NCBI RefSeq assembly: GCF_001039355.2
Contig: NW_019775724.1
Span: forward strand, 593,576-657,575
Reading direction: 5' to 3'
DNA length: 64,000 bases
Origin: Lingula anatina
Lineage: Eukaryota; Brachiopoda; Lingulata; Lingulida; Lingulidae
This document shows positions 45,244 through 64,000 of this stretch, in pieces; position 1 is the stretch's first letter, and each line of letters opens with the position of its first letter. The position numbers were made by a program, and so were the translations under genes. A model generated the notes under the pieces. It did no database searches. It was not told where the DNA came from and saw only the letters and a program-made list of their open reading frames with translations.

Positions 45244-47102
45244 CGGGCTATGTACCAGAATAAGGCAAGTCTTATGATTTTGAACTCGGTGCTTTGGTAA
45301 ACTACCCCAGTTTTTACTGATCATGTATCATTCAAATTAGAATCCGCATAACAATTTTCATGGCTGTTAATTTTATGGTAGTCAAAACGGAAAGGTCAGA
45401 TTCGTTACTGATGATTATACTTAAAATAGAACACATAGAAACAATGGAAAATTAAAAGCAAAAGAAATGAGAAAAAAATGGTTACAAATGGCAACACTGA
45501 CTCTTAAGGTTTTTTTAAAAGTGTTTGATCTCCGGTTTCTTATAGTGGTGCGGAATATCGAACATTACACTGAGCACCTCTATTTTATTATTACCAGCAA
45601 AAACCGTCCTGCAAGTCACACTATCAAGATCTGACACACCTCCTCCTGGCGCTGAGCAGAGTACAGAGGAGCTGGTGATTGACACAGATACGTTAAAAAT
45701 GTTAGGGCCCCTTAATTCTGCTAATGGGATTGCATTCAGCGATAATCCACGTGGAGTTAATGCGCACTAGCTATTGCGACTTAACTCATTCTGAGAGGCC
45801 CCTGCGTTCCCTGTTCCGCGCTGTCTAACGCACTCCCATTACATGTGATCGGATCCCGTGTGTACAATTCATATTCGGTATAAGCCGGTCATGTTTCGAG
45901 CCTTGAAAAGATTAACATTTGATTCTGTTATAAAGGCATCCTGTCATCCAGAGGAGGGTACCTTAGGTTGGATGACCTGGCATTACGAAATAAATATATA
46001 TTATTAACAATTAGTGGCAAACTTCCCTGATTAAGAGAAGGCTTCATAATTGAAATTCCGCTCTACATGTTTGATTTTAGAAATATAAGAGTTTCTATTT
46101 TCTTGTTATTATACAGATGATTTTCACTAATATATCTTCAATGGTGTTCGTTGTTCCACTTTTTATATGTACATATAAAATAGGATATTTTCGTCTTAAT
46201 TCTTGGTAGAGACAAATGCAACGAAAGAATGGGCTTTAAAAATTTGTCATTATAACAACTTTAAAACAGGTAAACGCTAACTTAATTACAATTTGTCTGG
46301 TTTAAATATATTTCATCCTATTTATCTGCTAAATGTATTTTTAATTAGTCTTTAATTGCGTCATGGTCTAGACTAGGGCAACGGTTGAAGTTTTAAGGGG
46401 TACTTTCGAAACTGAACATGGTCGAATTTTAAAGTTGTTCTTATTCGTTTCTTTTCATCTTAAGCTAAAGATGCGTCAGCGTTTCAATATCTTTATCAGG
46501 TAAATGTAATCCTAAATTTTGCAGGGTCCATAATACATTCCAGATTTTACGAATGCTAATTCTTTAGGTCATAAATACATTTTAAAGGCTTTTAGAACAC
46601 GTACATGTCCTGAATAAGGTTGGTGGCCACTTGTTAATTGTTGTGAAAATAAAGGTCAACTCCATCGGTTTGAAAATCCCCAAAATGCATATTTTGGCCT
46701 TCACAGCTTCTTACAAAACCTTGCATACACCTTTAAATTATTTAACCCCTTAAATGTTTTTCTGGTCGCTGTTATCATGACTGGCCAGTCATTTTAAGCT
46801 AAAATCAACCTTTATAAATTTTATCAAAGGTCGAATCCAAGTACAGAGGGAGATAGATTAATGAGAACGAGAAAATTGTTTATTTTCCCAGGAAAATCCA
46901 TTTTGGTGAGTAAATTTTATGGAGTGTACCTTTAAGGGCAGCTCTAGCACTTTTACATTAATTAATTTTAAATGGGGAATACTCAACTTAGACACTAAAA
47001 TACAATAATAATGTGGCAATTCTCTAATCATCCGAAATTTCGTACACTTAATTTCTATATTTTAGTATGAAATACCTTTGGAACATGTGAGAAGACAAGT
47101 TC

Positions 47103-47137
47103 AGAGAGAGAGAGAGAGGGAGAGGGAGAGAGAGAGC
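47103..47137. repeat. (GA)n microsatellite
   Basis: GA repeat with GGGA interruptions, next to an AT-rich stretch (CTTTATTAATAATAACAC). Confidence 0.9.
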
Positions 47138-48658
47138 TTTATTAATAATAACACAAATATATATACATAAACAACAAAGGCAACAACATATGTTTCAGAA
47201 AAATTTATTGCAGAGGGGTATAGCTCTACAGCATTCTACAAGCCTTGTATTATTGCACCGTCCGGCCGATGTGTAGTAACTGAAGCCATCTTGTCCAACC
47301 CACGTCATCTATTCTATTCATGGGAAGCTCGAATATTTAATGCATCTATCTCAAGTTTGGCAAATTGGAGATAACCCTTATATATATATCAATCTGTGCT
47401 GTTGGTGAGATTGTGTAATCTTTGTGTATATTAATACAAGTTCGCCAGGTTATAAGCAATGTAATGTTTCTAAATTATTCTGTGTCATCGAAAAAATAAT
47501 TATCGTTTTGAAAACTAAACCTAGCCATAAAGAGCTTTGTCGATAAGCTGTGATCGAATAAATCAGTAAGGCATTTCTTCTAACCACCAGCAGGTATCTG
47601 TGATAATAACTATTTTCAATGAGAGGATAAGCTTGGTAATTGTTTTCAATCGTACTATTACTACATTTATATACAGGTTTGACATTCAACTTAAGTTGTG
47701 ACTGGGAAACATTCTGGTATTACATTTTATAAATACTACTATTACTACAATATATATATATATATTACATATTTTGACATGTTTTGCATTGAAGTGACCG
47801 ATAACATTATATATTTCACTATTTCTCAAATATTGCACAATGGCCGGAGAAGCCAACTTAGTAGAAAAACATAGTGTAACACTTTTTAAGTGAAGCGCCT
47901 ATTGTTAGAAATTGTGTCTAGTCTACTCTTCTATGATTCTATCAATACTAGTCAATCAATATTACCGTTTTCACAAATATTGAAATCTAACTTTTTATAT
48001 ATTTCTCATTTTGGAAGGGTATTCTATAGAAATTGCATATTTATCTAATGTTTGCCTACCTATACCACATAAGCACCATGTGTCAGAGATTAAATAAGTA
48101 AATTAAAGCCTAATTGAAGAGATAAGAGAGAAGCACCAATGAGTCAGGGTCGTTATCCAGACAAAGTTTGTTGTTTTTAGTTTACATCTAGATCTCATCT
48201 AAAGGGGTTTCTGGTTATTAAGTGAAATATTTTGTTAGACTACATTATCTAAACAGTAGACAAACTACGGACGCATCTACACCCGGGTATTAACACGGTT
48301 GGGAAAATCGTCTGCTAAATTATTGCACTTATTGCCGGTCCAGTGCTACAAAAAAGGTATATGTCTAAGAGCTACCTATTGCAAATGCTGGGAAACACAC
48401 GCGGTCTTTATGGCATTGATGAGATATTTTACAAATAAGTGAATTACACAATAAATAAAAATATATACAAAATACATTAGTGAATTATAGTCAGGCTTAG
48501 CCTGCGTGTACAATTTCCTGTGAACGTGTCGCCATTATGTCCATGCATTGTGGGAACGATCTGACATCACATAGAATAGTGTTTCTTTGACCAAGTCGCC
48601 TTGAATGATATACAGGACTTTTTTAAGAGCAGCACTTTATCCTGAAGTGTCTATCATC

Positions 48659-55714
<7,056 letters not shown>

Positions 55715-56210
55715 GGTTACTGCTACTGTTAGAATACTGTCACTGTTTTTCGCCTTTAAAAACGCTCCGACTATCAACGTCAACGTGAGGTGAAATTCCC
55801 CTCTGCTTGTTGTGGCTTTGCGCTAGCAACTGACACTTGGACCGTTGTCACCGTTGGATAAGTATGTTAAGGAGAAGAGAGACTGTTAATATTCCTTTCG
55901 CTCTCGCTTCCAGTTTACGACTGAAGACACCTGTGGTAGTCGCTACCGTTTTATGTACCGTCTTCCCTAGCCCCCTAGACCACGGTCACCTGACACGACC
56001 AAACACATACGTCTGCTACTTGTGAATAGGGGCAGTTAGTGGGAGTCAACAATGGGCGGGGGGATTCACCCGCGTGCCGTCGTCGCCGAACTTTCGTCAC
56101 GCTCCGATCGCCAGCTGATAGCGAAATATAATTTACTGTTGCTCCCCCGGCCGTAACTATTGTCTTTGTTAACGATGTCTCAGGTAAGTGTGACGCATGC
56201 GCGGTTTGCG
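55715..56210 (-). promoter_or_regulatory. Putative promoter and 5' UTR of OVO-B with clustered OVO-type sites
   Basis: ACNGTT words on the + strand at 55725, 55742, 55841, 55850, 55882, 55945 and 56135; those at 55725 and 55882 are full ACNGTTA. A GC box (GGGCGGGG) lies near 56054, an NRF1-like GCATGCGC at 56195-56202, and a TATA-like CATAAAA (minus strand) near 55950. Family knowledge: Drosophila OVO and mouse OVOL1 regulate their own genes through such sites. The transcription start was not determined. Confidence 0.45.
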
Positions 56211-59200
56211 CGGGACACTTTGATCATATCTGTTTCATTCACACGTGCAAGTCCGATGTTCGTGGTCAGTGTCCCCAGTAATTCAGCCCGACTGACCATG
56301 GTCAAGCGTGCAATTAGCGAACAATCTATTGATACCTGTGTTTAAGAACTTACACTGGCGGTGTGTCTGTGCGACTGGCTAACTAGAGGGGCAGACGTGC
56401 CTAATTATCTGTCGGACCCCAGTGATCAGTTGTATCGTGAAATTTACCTGTTGGAAAAGAAAACAAGACCCAACGTGTGATGAGTTTTCACAACACGCTC
56501 GTTATCTGTGAAAAATCTTGGTTTTTGATAACTTTTGAAAGCGAGTGGTGATATGATAACACAGCTGTCAGGCATTAACGAATGTTATCGGTCGACGAAC
56601 GACTTCTGGACATTTAGAAATTTAAAAATTGTTTACGTACAAACAGCAAATTATCCAACGTGGGTTGAAAAAGACAGACGTTCGGGCGATAGACAGACAA
56701 ATGTTTAGACTGGACTGAACAAAACTTAATTCCACGTAGATTTTCAAGCTATCTACAGACGTTTTGGTGTTCACGAATGATGTAATAATAAGTTTGCAAG
56801 CTAGGTTCAGACTGAAAAAAATTTTGATTTTTATTACCTTTTCATTTCTATTTTGCACCCAGTTCAAATTTCATTGATAAAATTGAAAATGAAAATTATC
56901 GGGAAAATCTACCTCTTTCGATTTTTCTTTCTCGAGTTGTAAATAATTTCTGTCTCATAAAGATATTTACTTTTCTCTCATAAAGATTCGATAAAAATTT
57001 TGGTCTATTAAACAATTTGAAAAAGACATTCCATGATATGTGTTGGGGCTTGTTTCAATTGTATTTGCATTTTAGGTAGTCTGTACTCATATCTCAAAGG
57101 CACAATATTTCCTTTTAGAAAATAGGCAATGACAACCTTTTCTTAAATGTCTTAATTTAAGCGTAGTGTAAATCCGAGGTATGAATTTATCCTTTGCCCC
57201 TCCACAGCCCAAATGATTGAAGAGAGGTCTTAAACACGTATGCATATTGAGTTTGAAATGCGAAAATTTAACTGTCGCTACACGAAAAGATAAATTCTCG
57301 ATGATCTTAAATAAATTCGTGGCTTGGAATTTATTCTGCTACAAAATTGTAATAATTGAATATACTTTAAGCCACTTATTAAGGGAAGAAATATTGTTTA
57401 AAACAAGTCGAAATAAATGGTTGACCAAAGCTGAAAAAGGATCTTAAATGCATGATGGGTCCAGTATTTGCATTGACTAATGGTCTTTTTATACAAACCA
57501 AAAGGAACAAAGTAAGTTGAAACCGATATATTCCTATTTCAATTTAAGGGAGTTTCGTATTAGTAATTAGATTTTATTTTAACCGCATTTCACATTTGTC
57601 ATTATAATCACGTGTTTTACGAAACGCTGACACTAGTATTGCTTTGAATCTCGTCTGTGTTATTATACGGGTAAACTTGTAAACAAGACGCCACTGTTGA
57701 AAAATTGATGTTTCATTTCGATAAATTCGCGTGGGCTTCTTTATAAATGTAACTCTACCACAAAGATTGAAAAACAGAAATACAGAGATAGCGAAACAAG
57801 GAAAACCCGCAGCCAGGCCTAAAGAAAAACCTGTTAAATAAGTAGTACGCTATCGCCAAATATTGCAGTGTAATAAGTTAATTCGATTCTCCAATAGCAT
57901 TTTAAGCATAATGGTCTGGCCTGAAAAGTGATATTTAGGACGTAGCGTCGTGTTTAAAAATGAGAGGGGGGGGGAGAGAGCCCTGTAGCACAAACACTGG
58001 CCTGCATGTGACTGACAGCATATAAAGAATAAAGCTTGATGAATAAAGTAATTGCATGGGGGAGATTTCAGTTTCAAATTTCATCCAACCGTACGTAAAA
58101 TATTTAATTCCCATTGCCGGAGTTGTATAGCTTCTGTGTTAAAAAAATCAAAAAATTAAAACGCCAAAGAATCATAACAATGCTTACCCACATATGTAAT
58201 TTACTTTTTTTATTTTTGAAATCCAATTTCACTTCAAAAGATTAACGGATTTTAGTAATAGTTAACCGATGGGAATAATGGATATAATTCGTCTTTTTCT
58301 CGCCTTGCGGCTTGATTGCTACGCAGAAATTCGGGCACACGTTAACGGTTTCTTTTTTTTTTTTCTCAAATCACTCTCTCTATCTATTTGCATCTCCCTC
58401 TCTCTCTCTTTTGGAATAGAAAATTTTATAGAAACAAAACCGTTTGCTTTCGGTTTACATTTATTAAGGAAAATTTCACTGCACTTGCACTATCCTTCAA
58501 ATGCACTCACTGTCCGTTATAGTATATGAATTAGTAAGGAATCTAGTTCATAACTGTATACTGTGTTACGGATTATTCTTATAGCGGACGTTGTCACAAA
58601 AACATTACTTAAAAGGTGTTATTATTTTCATTAACTTGAAAGATATTCCCCTCAAGGATTTCCACATCCGAAATAAAGTCAACGGAAGTTCTTTCTTAAA
58701 AGCTAGTAGTTAACAGTAACGCCCAATTCTTCCACACCCCAAGGCCGCCTTCAGTCACATGGCTGTGATTCCTATAGCAGACCCACGGATGCACCCTGAT
58801 TAGTAGGCCGTCAAAATGGAATTAATCAAGTAAACCTTGATCAAGCGTCCCGTCTACCTGTGTGGACCATCAGTTCTCACCTTAATGAATTGGAATTCAA
58901 ACACGGCTACCTGACACAAAAGTATGTAAGAGACACGGCCGCGCGGACAAAGCGCAGTGGCGTATGATGTCTCCCCTTGATTGGAGGGAGGCATTCGACG
59001 GAGGACAGGTATCAACATCAATTACCGCCCATCTGTACACAATAGAGAAAACTTGCTGAAATTACGCGTGAAATTAAGAGACTTCTTTTATCTTTTCCGG
59101 CGCTCCACACACCCTTAACAGCCGATTCCAACAAATGATAAGGTGCTTTATAGAAATCCAATTAGAAATCAGGAGAAATACAGTTAAATTGGAAATAGGA

Positions 59201-60965
59201 GATTCCCACGGAGGAGCGGGATGGGAAAGTTTGTCTCGTTTGTAATTATCAGTGGACTTTACAATAAGAATCCGTATTATTATAATTGCGACGGGAAAAC
59301 GTGAAGCGAAACTAGCCTTAGGATTGCCAGATATAATATAATATAATATATTATGAATAGATTGAATGGGAAATTGTGAATTATAAAAAGGGAAACGTTG
59401 GTCTCATTATCAATTACAGAACTGTGCATATTATGATGATTGCAGCATAAAATGTGATAAATCTCTGACAAGAAATTTTCGTTATGAAATTAGGGGCGGG
59501 AAAACGGTGAAATCCAACATAAGTAGTTGGTCTCAGTAGCAGCTATGGTGGGGGAGGCCCGCAATACGTATACGTTTCGGAGTTGTAATAATAAAGACAT
59601 GATAAATTTCTGGTGGGGACAATTTTAAGGAAATGATAGTCAGGAAAATTATAAAATCCAACAGTAAATGGTCGATCCGATTTGTAGTTATCACAAACCA
59701 CCACAATAAGATTCAATCTTGTGTACGATTGTATCATGAAATTTGAGAGCGGTCCGCCCAGAAATTTGAATATAGGCACGATGAGGTGGTGCATTGTGAA
59801 AAGTCATCAGTAGCCTACATAGATGGTCTCTTGTAATTACTGACTGCCTACTCAACTGAATTCAATATTGGGAATAATTGTGACTTAAAAGATAGCGAAA
59901 GTCCATCCAGAATCCGTCATCAGAAAATAATTTGATGATAGATTTTGCTTTTACGGGCCTTTCAAGCAGTGGGCATATATGTATATATGCCTGGCCCTGT
60001 TATCTCTCCTGAACAATAGATCAAAGAGATAAACCCCACCGCTCTGTATAAAAAGGTACTGATGGATGAAATGAATCCTGGATGTACAGCCCTCCGGACA
60101 AAGAGACACACAATATAAATATTGTCATTGAGATTCCAGAAATTCATAACTGTTGTGGCTGGTCACTTTTACTGTCTGTGCTTTACAAATTCCATGTCAT
60201 GTTAATCAAAGTATCTGGACTGTCGTAATAAGCGGTATTCTAGGGTGACGGGGTGGGATGAGCCTTATCTGATTCATGGATGAAAATTTAAGTAACAATA
60301 TCTATTAGACTATGTCAATGCGTACAATTCTTTATGATATGGTATGCTATAACATCATGATTCATGATTATTCTAGATGTATTTGATTGATATGAGGTGG
60401 CTATAAATAATTTTGAAATAGGGTTTTCAGATTATATGATATTAACTGTAGACACCGGTCATTGTTAAGCGTGGATAATTTTTAAGCTCAAATTATTGCA
60501 ATAATTACAAAAAGGAACCAGACGCGCAAGGGCTGACGATATTGGAAGACACAATGGCTAATTATTGCCGCAAAACACTCCACGAAATTGAGTTTGATCT
60601 CTCTATCGATAATTTCATCCAATTTAATTAACCTACTCATCACATGGGGGCGTAAGATCGTAATAATTTCACCTTAATGCATTTTTTCCACAAAACATTG
60701 TTTTGTCAGATTTATTTTTCGTGTCATTCATACTTTTTTTGTGCTCCTTGCATATGTGAAATTGAAGTTTTGAAGTCATCAATTAACTGCAAGGAAAGGT
60801 TTTTCATCTTTTGTGTTCTAGGAAGGCAACATTTGCTGTTGACTCAATGTGAAATTTTGACCCATTGTGTGAAAAGATGCAGCCCCACTGCATCATTGAG
60901 GTGACTGGGTGCGTGACAGACTGACACGATGTGTCCGCAGACAAATACAGTATCTCACTCTACCG

Positions 60966-60967
60966 TT

Positions 60968-61022
<55 letters not shown>

Positions 61023-61026
61023 TTTT
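60966..61026. repeat. (TTTA)n microsatellite
   Basis: About 15 perfect TTTA units. Confidence 0.95.
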
Positions 61027-62982
61027 TGGAACTATTTTTTTAATCGTTTCGACTTGTAGAATAAGTGGTAGTCAATGATCTTCTACTGGTAAATAAAATG
61101 GGATTGTCTTCAAATTATTAGTCATTATCAATTATAACTAATTATTGTGTCGTCTCGAAAGAAGAGGGATACCACATTTACAGTTATAAAATAAAAACCA
61201 TGCCATCTCGTTGCAAGAGTACAAAACATTTTATATACATGAAGGCTTTTTCAGTAACATCATATTTTACAAACAGACGGTTAACCTCATTGCTACCAAT
61301 GCAATGCGCTTGCATTTTCACAAAATAAACATTTTTTAAAAATCTAGTTTGCTTTATGAACTTATGAGTTTTTCACAAAAAATACTTTTTTCAAATAAGC
61401 TCTCTCTTACCTCCTCGATAATTCTTCATTATTATTTTATTAACTCTATTTATAACACGGTATTTGTCTCTTCGAAAGATGCTGATTTTGTAGATTAAAG
61501 GTGATAATAAACGGTCCAGGTGATCACGATATTACTTTTTCCTTACACAAAAGCAATAATTTTCATTACATCATGATTATGTATTTTTCATTTCATAATT
61601 CTATGGTCTAAACTCCGGGCTCAGTATTGCACGAGGCTATTCACGAATGGGTAACATTGCAACAGGCCTGAATATTTGATTAAATCAAAAGCAATTACAC
61701 GGTGCGTGCACCACTGATAACAATTAACAAGCCAGTGGATAATCGAATCAAGTGCGCGTGATAACATCAAAGCTTATTTTTGAGGCGTAAAAAGGCAAAT
61801 AATGCATGGTAACACCTCTTATCTTTGCTACAGACAAAGAAAAATATCATTGCCAATTGCGTAGTTTTTAAAGTTATTTAACAATAAAATTCTAGAGAAA
61901 AATTGGGGCAATTTCTTTTTTTTAGAAGCAACCCACGCGTATAATATGTCGGACCAACCTCTCCGAACCCAGACCCCGGCTCTTTTCAAAATTCACTTGC
62001 ATCTGTCGCTGATCAGTCCACCTGTTCCCCCCTTAAGGAATAAATAAACAGAATCAAAGAAAAGAAAGAAAAGATTATACAGAAAGCATATCCGGTGATT
62101 GCTACAAGTTCACAAAATGACGAATCTTCTGTTTCTCTGTGTGAAGAGGGGGGTATTTATAAAGTAACCGCGTCGGCTTTCAATATCTCTTCTTTTCTAG
62201 TCTTAAAAAATTCTTGTCTGTTCTTATGTCCTCGAAATCTCTTTAACTATTATTGTCATAAAAACCACTTTATGCATTATATATTTATTTTTCTCGACAA
62301 ACAGGAAGTCTTAAGTTTTATCCTCAGCAAAGTTAGCATTATTAAACCAGTATGTTTGACTGAGATTTATTAACTCTTTTCCTCTATTTTTTTCCCTTTT
62401 TCCCCCTAGAATGCATAGAAAATAGGGATCGAGGTCGCAAACACGATATTTGTCGTTAAACGTTTATTTACTTTTGGTAAACGGACTTGTAGTAGGAGGC
62501 ATATATCATTCAGGTAAACTTTCCTGTTTGCTGATGTGCTCTTGTCTCATTAAAGCTCAATTTTTTTATACATTAAGTCTTGGTGAGCCAGAAGAAGACA
62601 AGGAGGTAGCACGCACATTTCTCCACGTTAAAGTGCTGCTGTTATACCTAAAACAAACCTTGACGTTTTTTTTTTTTTTTTTTTTTTAATGTTGACTTTA
62701 ACGGAAGTTTCGTTTAAATGTCTGTATGGAATTTACCTGTTGGGCCGAGTTTGTATTTTATGAAGCCAAACATTGGCTGAACGTAGGAGTAATATAGGGG
62801 CTAACTTTCAGTATATGATTACGAATAAAAAGATGGTTTAATGTTGCGTTGTTCACAGATGGACTTATGCCGGCCATGAAAACTCATCTTTTTCTTCCTC
62901 AGATCACGAATCACACCCTCACTCCACGCCAGCATCTTCGCTTGTGACTTTTTTCCCGTTTCAATTGTATAATTTGATACAG

Positions 62983-63089
62983 CATGCGTGTTGTTTGAGT
63001 TGGAGTATGGCGGTGCCTTTTATTTTTCATTATTTATAGTTTTGTTTGCCCGCCACATCCTTGATCATACGTGATAGACCTTAGAAATG
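62983..63089. repeat. Left copy of a stretch repeated across a single N
   Basis: Nearly identical to 63324-63426 (GCGTGTTGTTTGAGTTGGAG through TGATAGACCTTAGAAATG, one visible substitution, TATAG against TTTAG). The right copy starts directly after the N at 63323, so this is probably a contig overlap that was not merged. Confidence 0.75.
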
Positions 63090-63624
63090 GATGATCAATA
63101 AATGAATGAGTTATCAATAAGAGAACTGTTGTAAATTGGGAACGTAGGCTTACCTAGGTCTAAGCAAAGAGACACCTTTACTTCATCTGGAAGTTAAAAA
63201 AAATTATTAGACTTTTTAGCTCAAAAGCTACATCCCAGTTGGCATTTGGTTGGCATGGGCATGCCGCCATTGGGCGAATAGTAGGGGGCCTCGAATAATA
63301 GGCCCTACATCTTCAAAAAAATNGCGTGTTGTTTGAGTTGGAGTATGGCGGTGCCTTTTATTTTTCATTATTTTTAGTTTTGTTTGCCCGCCACATCCTT
63401 GATCATACGTGATAGACCTTAGAAATGTTGTGTGCGAAGCAATCACACCTCCGCAGCGTCTCATCTACCACATTTTTTCTCTTTGCAATAAAGGACAAAG
63501 CGACACCGATCCCACGACACTTTTTTATTAAGCCTTTGGTATTATTTATTTATTTATTTGACTGACTCGTCATCAGAATCAACAAACATATAAATGTAAT
63601 ATTATTGATCTATATTGAATGTCA

Positions 63625-64000
63625 GGGCCGTAGCCTCCGGGGGGGGGGGGGCAGGGGGTTGGGGGCAGCTGCCCCCCCCTGGGATTTGAGTTGCAAAAAA
63701 AAAAAAAATAATAATAATAATTATCGCAAAGGTAAAAAAAAATATTCCAAAAAAATTTACGAAATGAAGTTTAATTGGCGTGTTTGTTGAAAAAATGACT
63801 GTACTTATGGCAAAATGAACCCACAATTTCGGACTTCTGACTGAGCAATAAATAACAGTTAAAATGCACCAGAATCCAGTATTATACATACAGTTTTTTT
63901 AAATTTTCCACACCGTGGGAGGGGGACACCCCCTCCCCCCTCGGGGGCTTTGCCCCCTCATGTCCGCTTACTGCCCCCCCTGGCATTTTGCTCAGGCTAC
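63625..64000 (-). mobile_element. G-rich repeat element, copy 2 (inverted, reaches window end)
   Basis: Starts CAGGGCCGTAGCCTCCGGGGG and ends at the window edge in GCTCAGGCTAC, so the two ends are inverted repeats of CCGTAGCCT type. The interior is the reverse complement of 17270-17715: CCCACAATTTC, the GTGCATT-type block and the C-rich hairpin with GGGGGC-TTT-GCCCCC. Probably a non-autonomous DNA element about 380 bp long. Confidence 0.65.

Larger units (their letters stand above)
38735..48658. other. Intergenic region between the convergent OVO genes
   Basis: About 9.9 kb holding both 3' UTRs, whose ends I cannot fix. An AATAAA at about 39988 is a possible OVO-A polyadenylation signal. It contains a paired CRE (39387-39411), a CT microsatellite, a TTAA MITE, a C-rich minisatellite, a poly-T tract, another MITE (45036-45243) and a GA repeat. 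A CpG-richer island at about 45640-45880 is a possible shared regulatory element. No protein-coding gene is supported. Confidence 0.5.
56211..63980. other. Region beyond OVO-B
   Basis: No gene supported. AT-rich with a few CpG-richer islands (58740-59060, 61640-61830) that may be regulatory. Open frames here are short, low-complexity and without recognisable domains. Stretches at 59200-59830 look like old, diverged copies of a repeat (GGTCTC followed by AATTATCA-type words, with a GTGAAATCCAACA-type word), too degenerate to delimit. Confidence 0.45.

Overview
The window is a piece of an animal (bilaterian, probably marine invertebrate) draft genome. The DNA is AT-rich, genes are split by GT-AG introns, most of the sequence is non-coding, and it carries many microsatellites, MITE-like elements and a tRNA-derived SINE. 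An N-run lies at 4761-5082 and single N joints at 16252, 17322 and 63323. I cannot fix the species from sequence alone.

Left third (1-22 kb): a three-copy tandem family on the + strand (662-3459, 5882-8327, 12077-18492). Each copy has five exons, all joined in phase 1. Each encodes a small (243-250 aa) type II membrane protein: short acidic cytoplasmic tail, one transmembrane helix, a short stalk, and an extracellular domain of the farnesoic-acid-O-methyltransferase-like (Methyltransf_FA) type. The copies sit in duplicated blocks (anchors at 4338 and 10428). Copy C has two alternative first exons and a probable GC-AG intron. Its last intron has grown by about 4.5 kb and holds a separate two-exon gene (13629-14787) with a BTB-like segment and an acidic 11-residue repeat tail. 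Mobile elements include a SINE, a TTAA-flanked MITE with an empty paralogous site, and a 999-bp Harbinger-like element with TAA target duplications.

Middle and right (28-56 kb): two OVO/OVOL-type zinc-finger transcription factor genes arranged tail to tail, OVO-A on + (28148-38734, 450 aa) and OVO-B on - (55714-48659, 424 aa). Both start with a SNAG-type repressor motif (MPRAFLVRK) and end with four C2H2 fingers. The exon part coding fingers 1-2 differs at only 4 of 180 bases between them, all silent, while flanking coding sequence is much more diverged. This is the pattern of local gene conversion between inverted copies. OVO-A has an intron that OVO-B lacks. Seven same-orientation ACNGTT sites lie upstream of OVO-B, which suggests autoregulation.

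The rest (22.4-27.6 kb, large first introns, 38.7-48.7 kb and 56-64 kb) has no gene I can support. It contains simple repeats, MITEs and several CpG-richer islands that may be enhancers of the OVO pair. The right end carries an inverted copy of a G-rich repeat also present at 17.3 kb.
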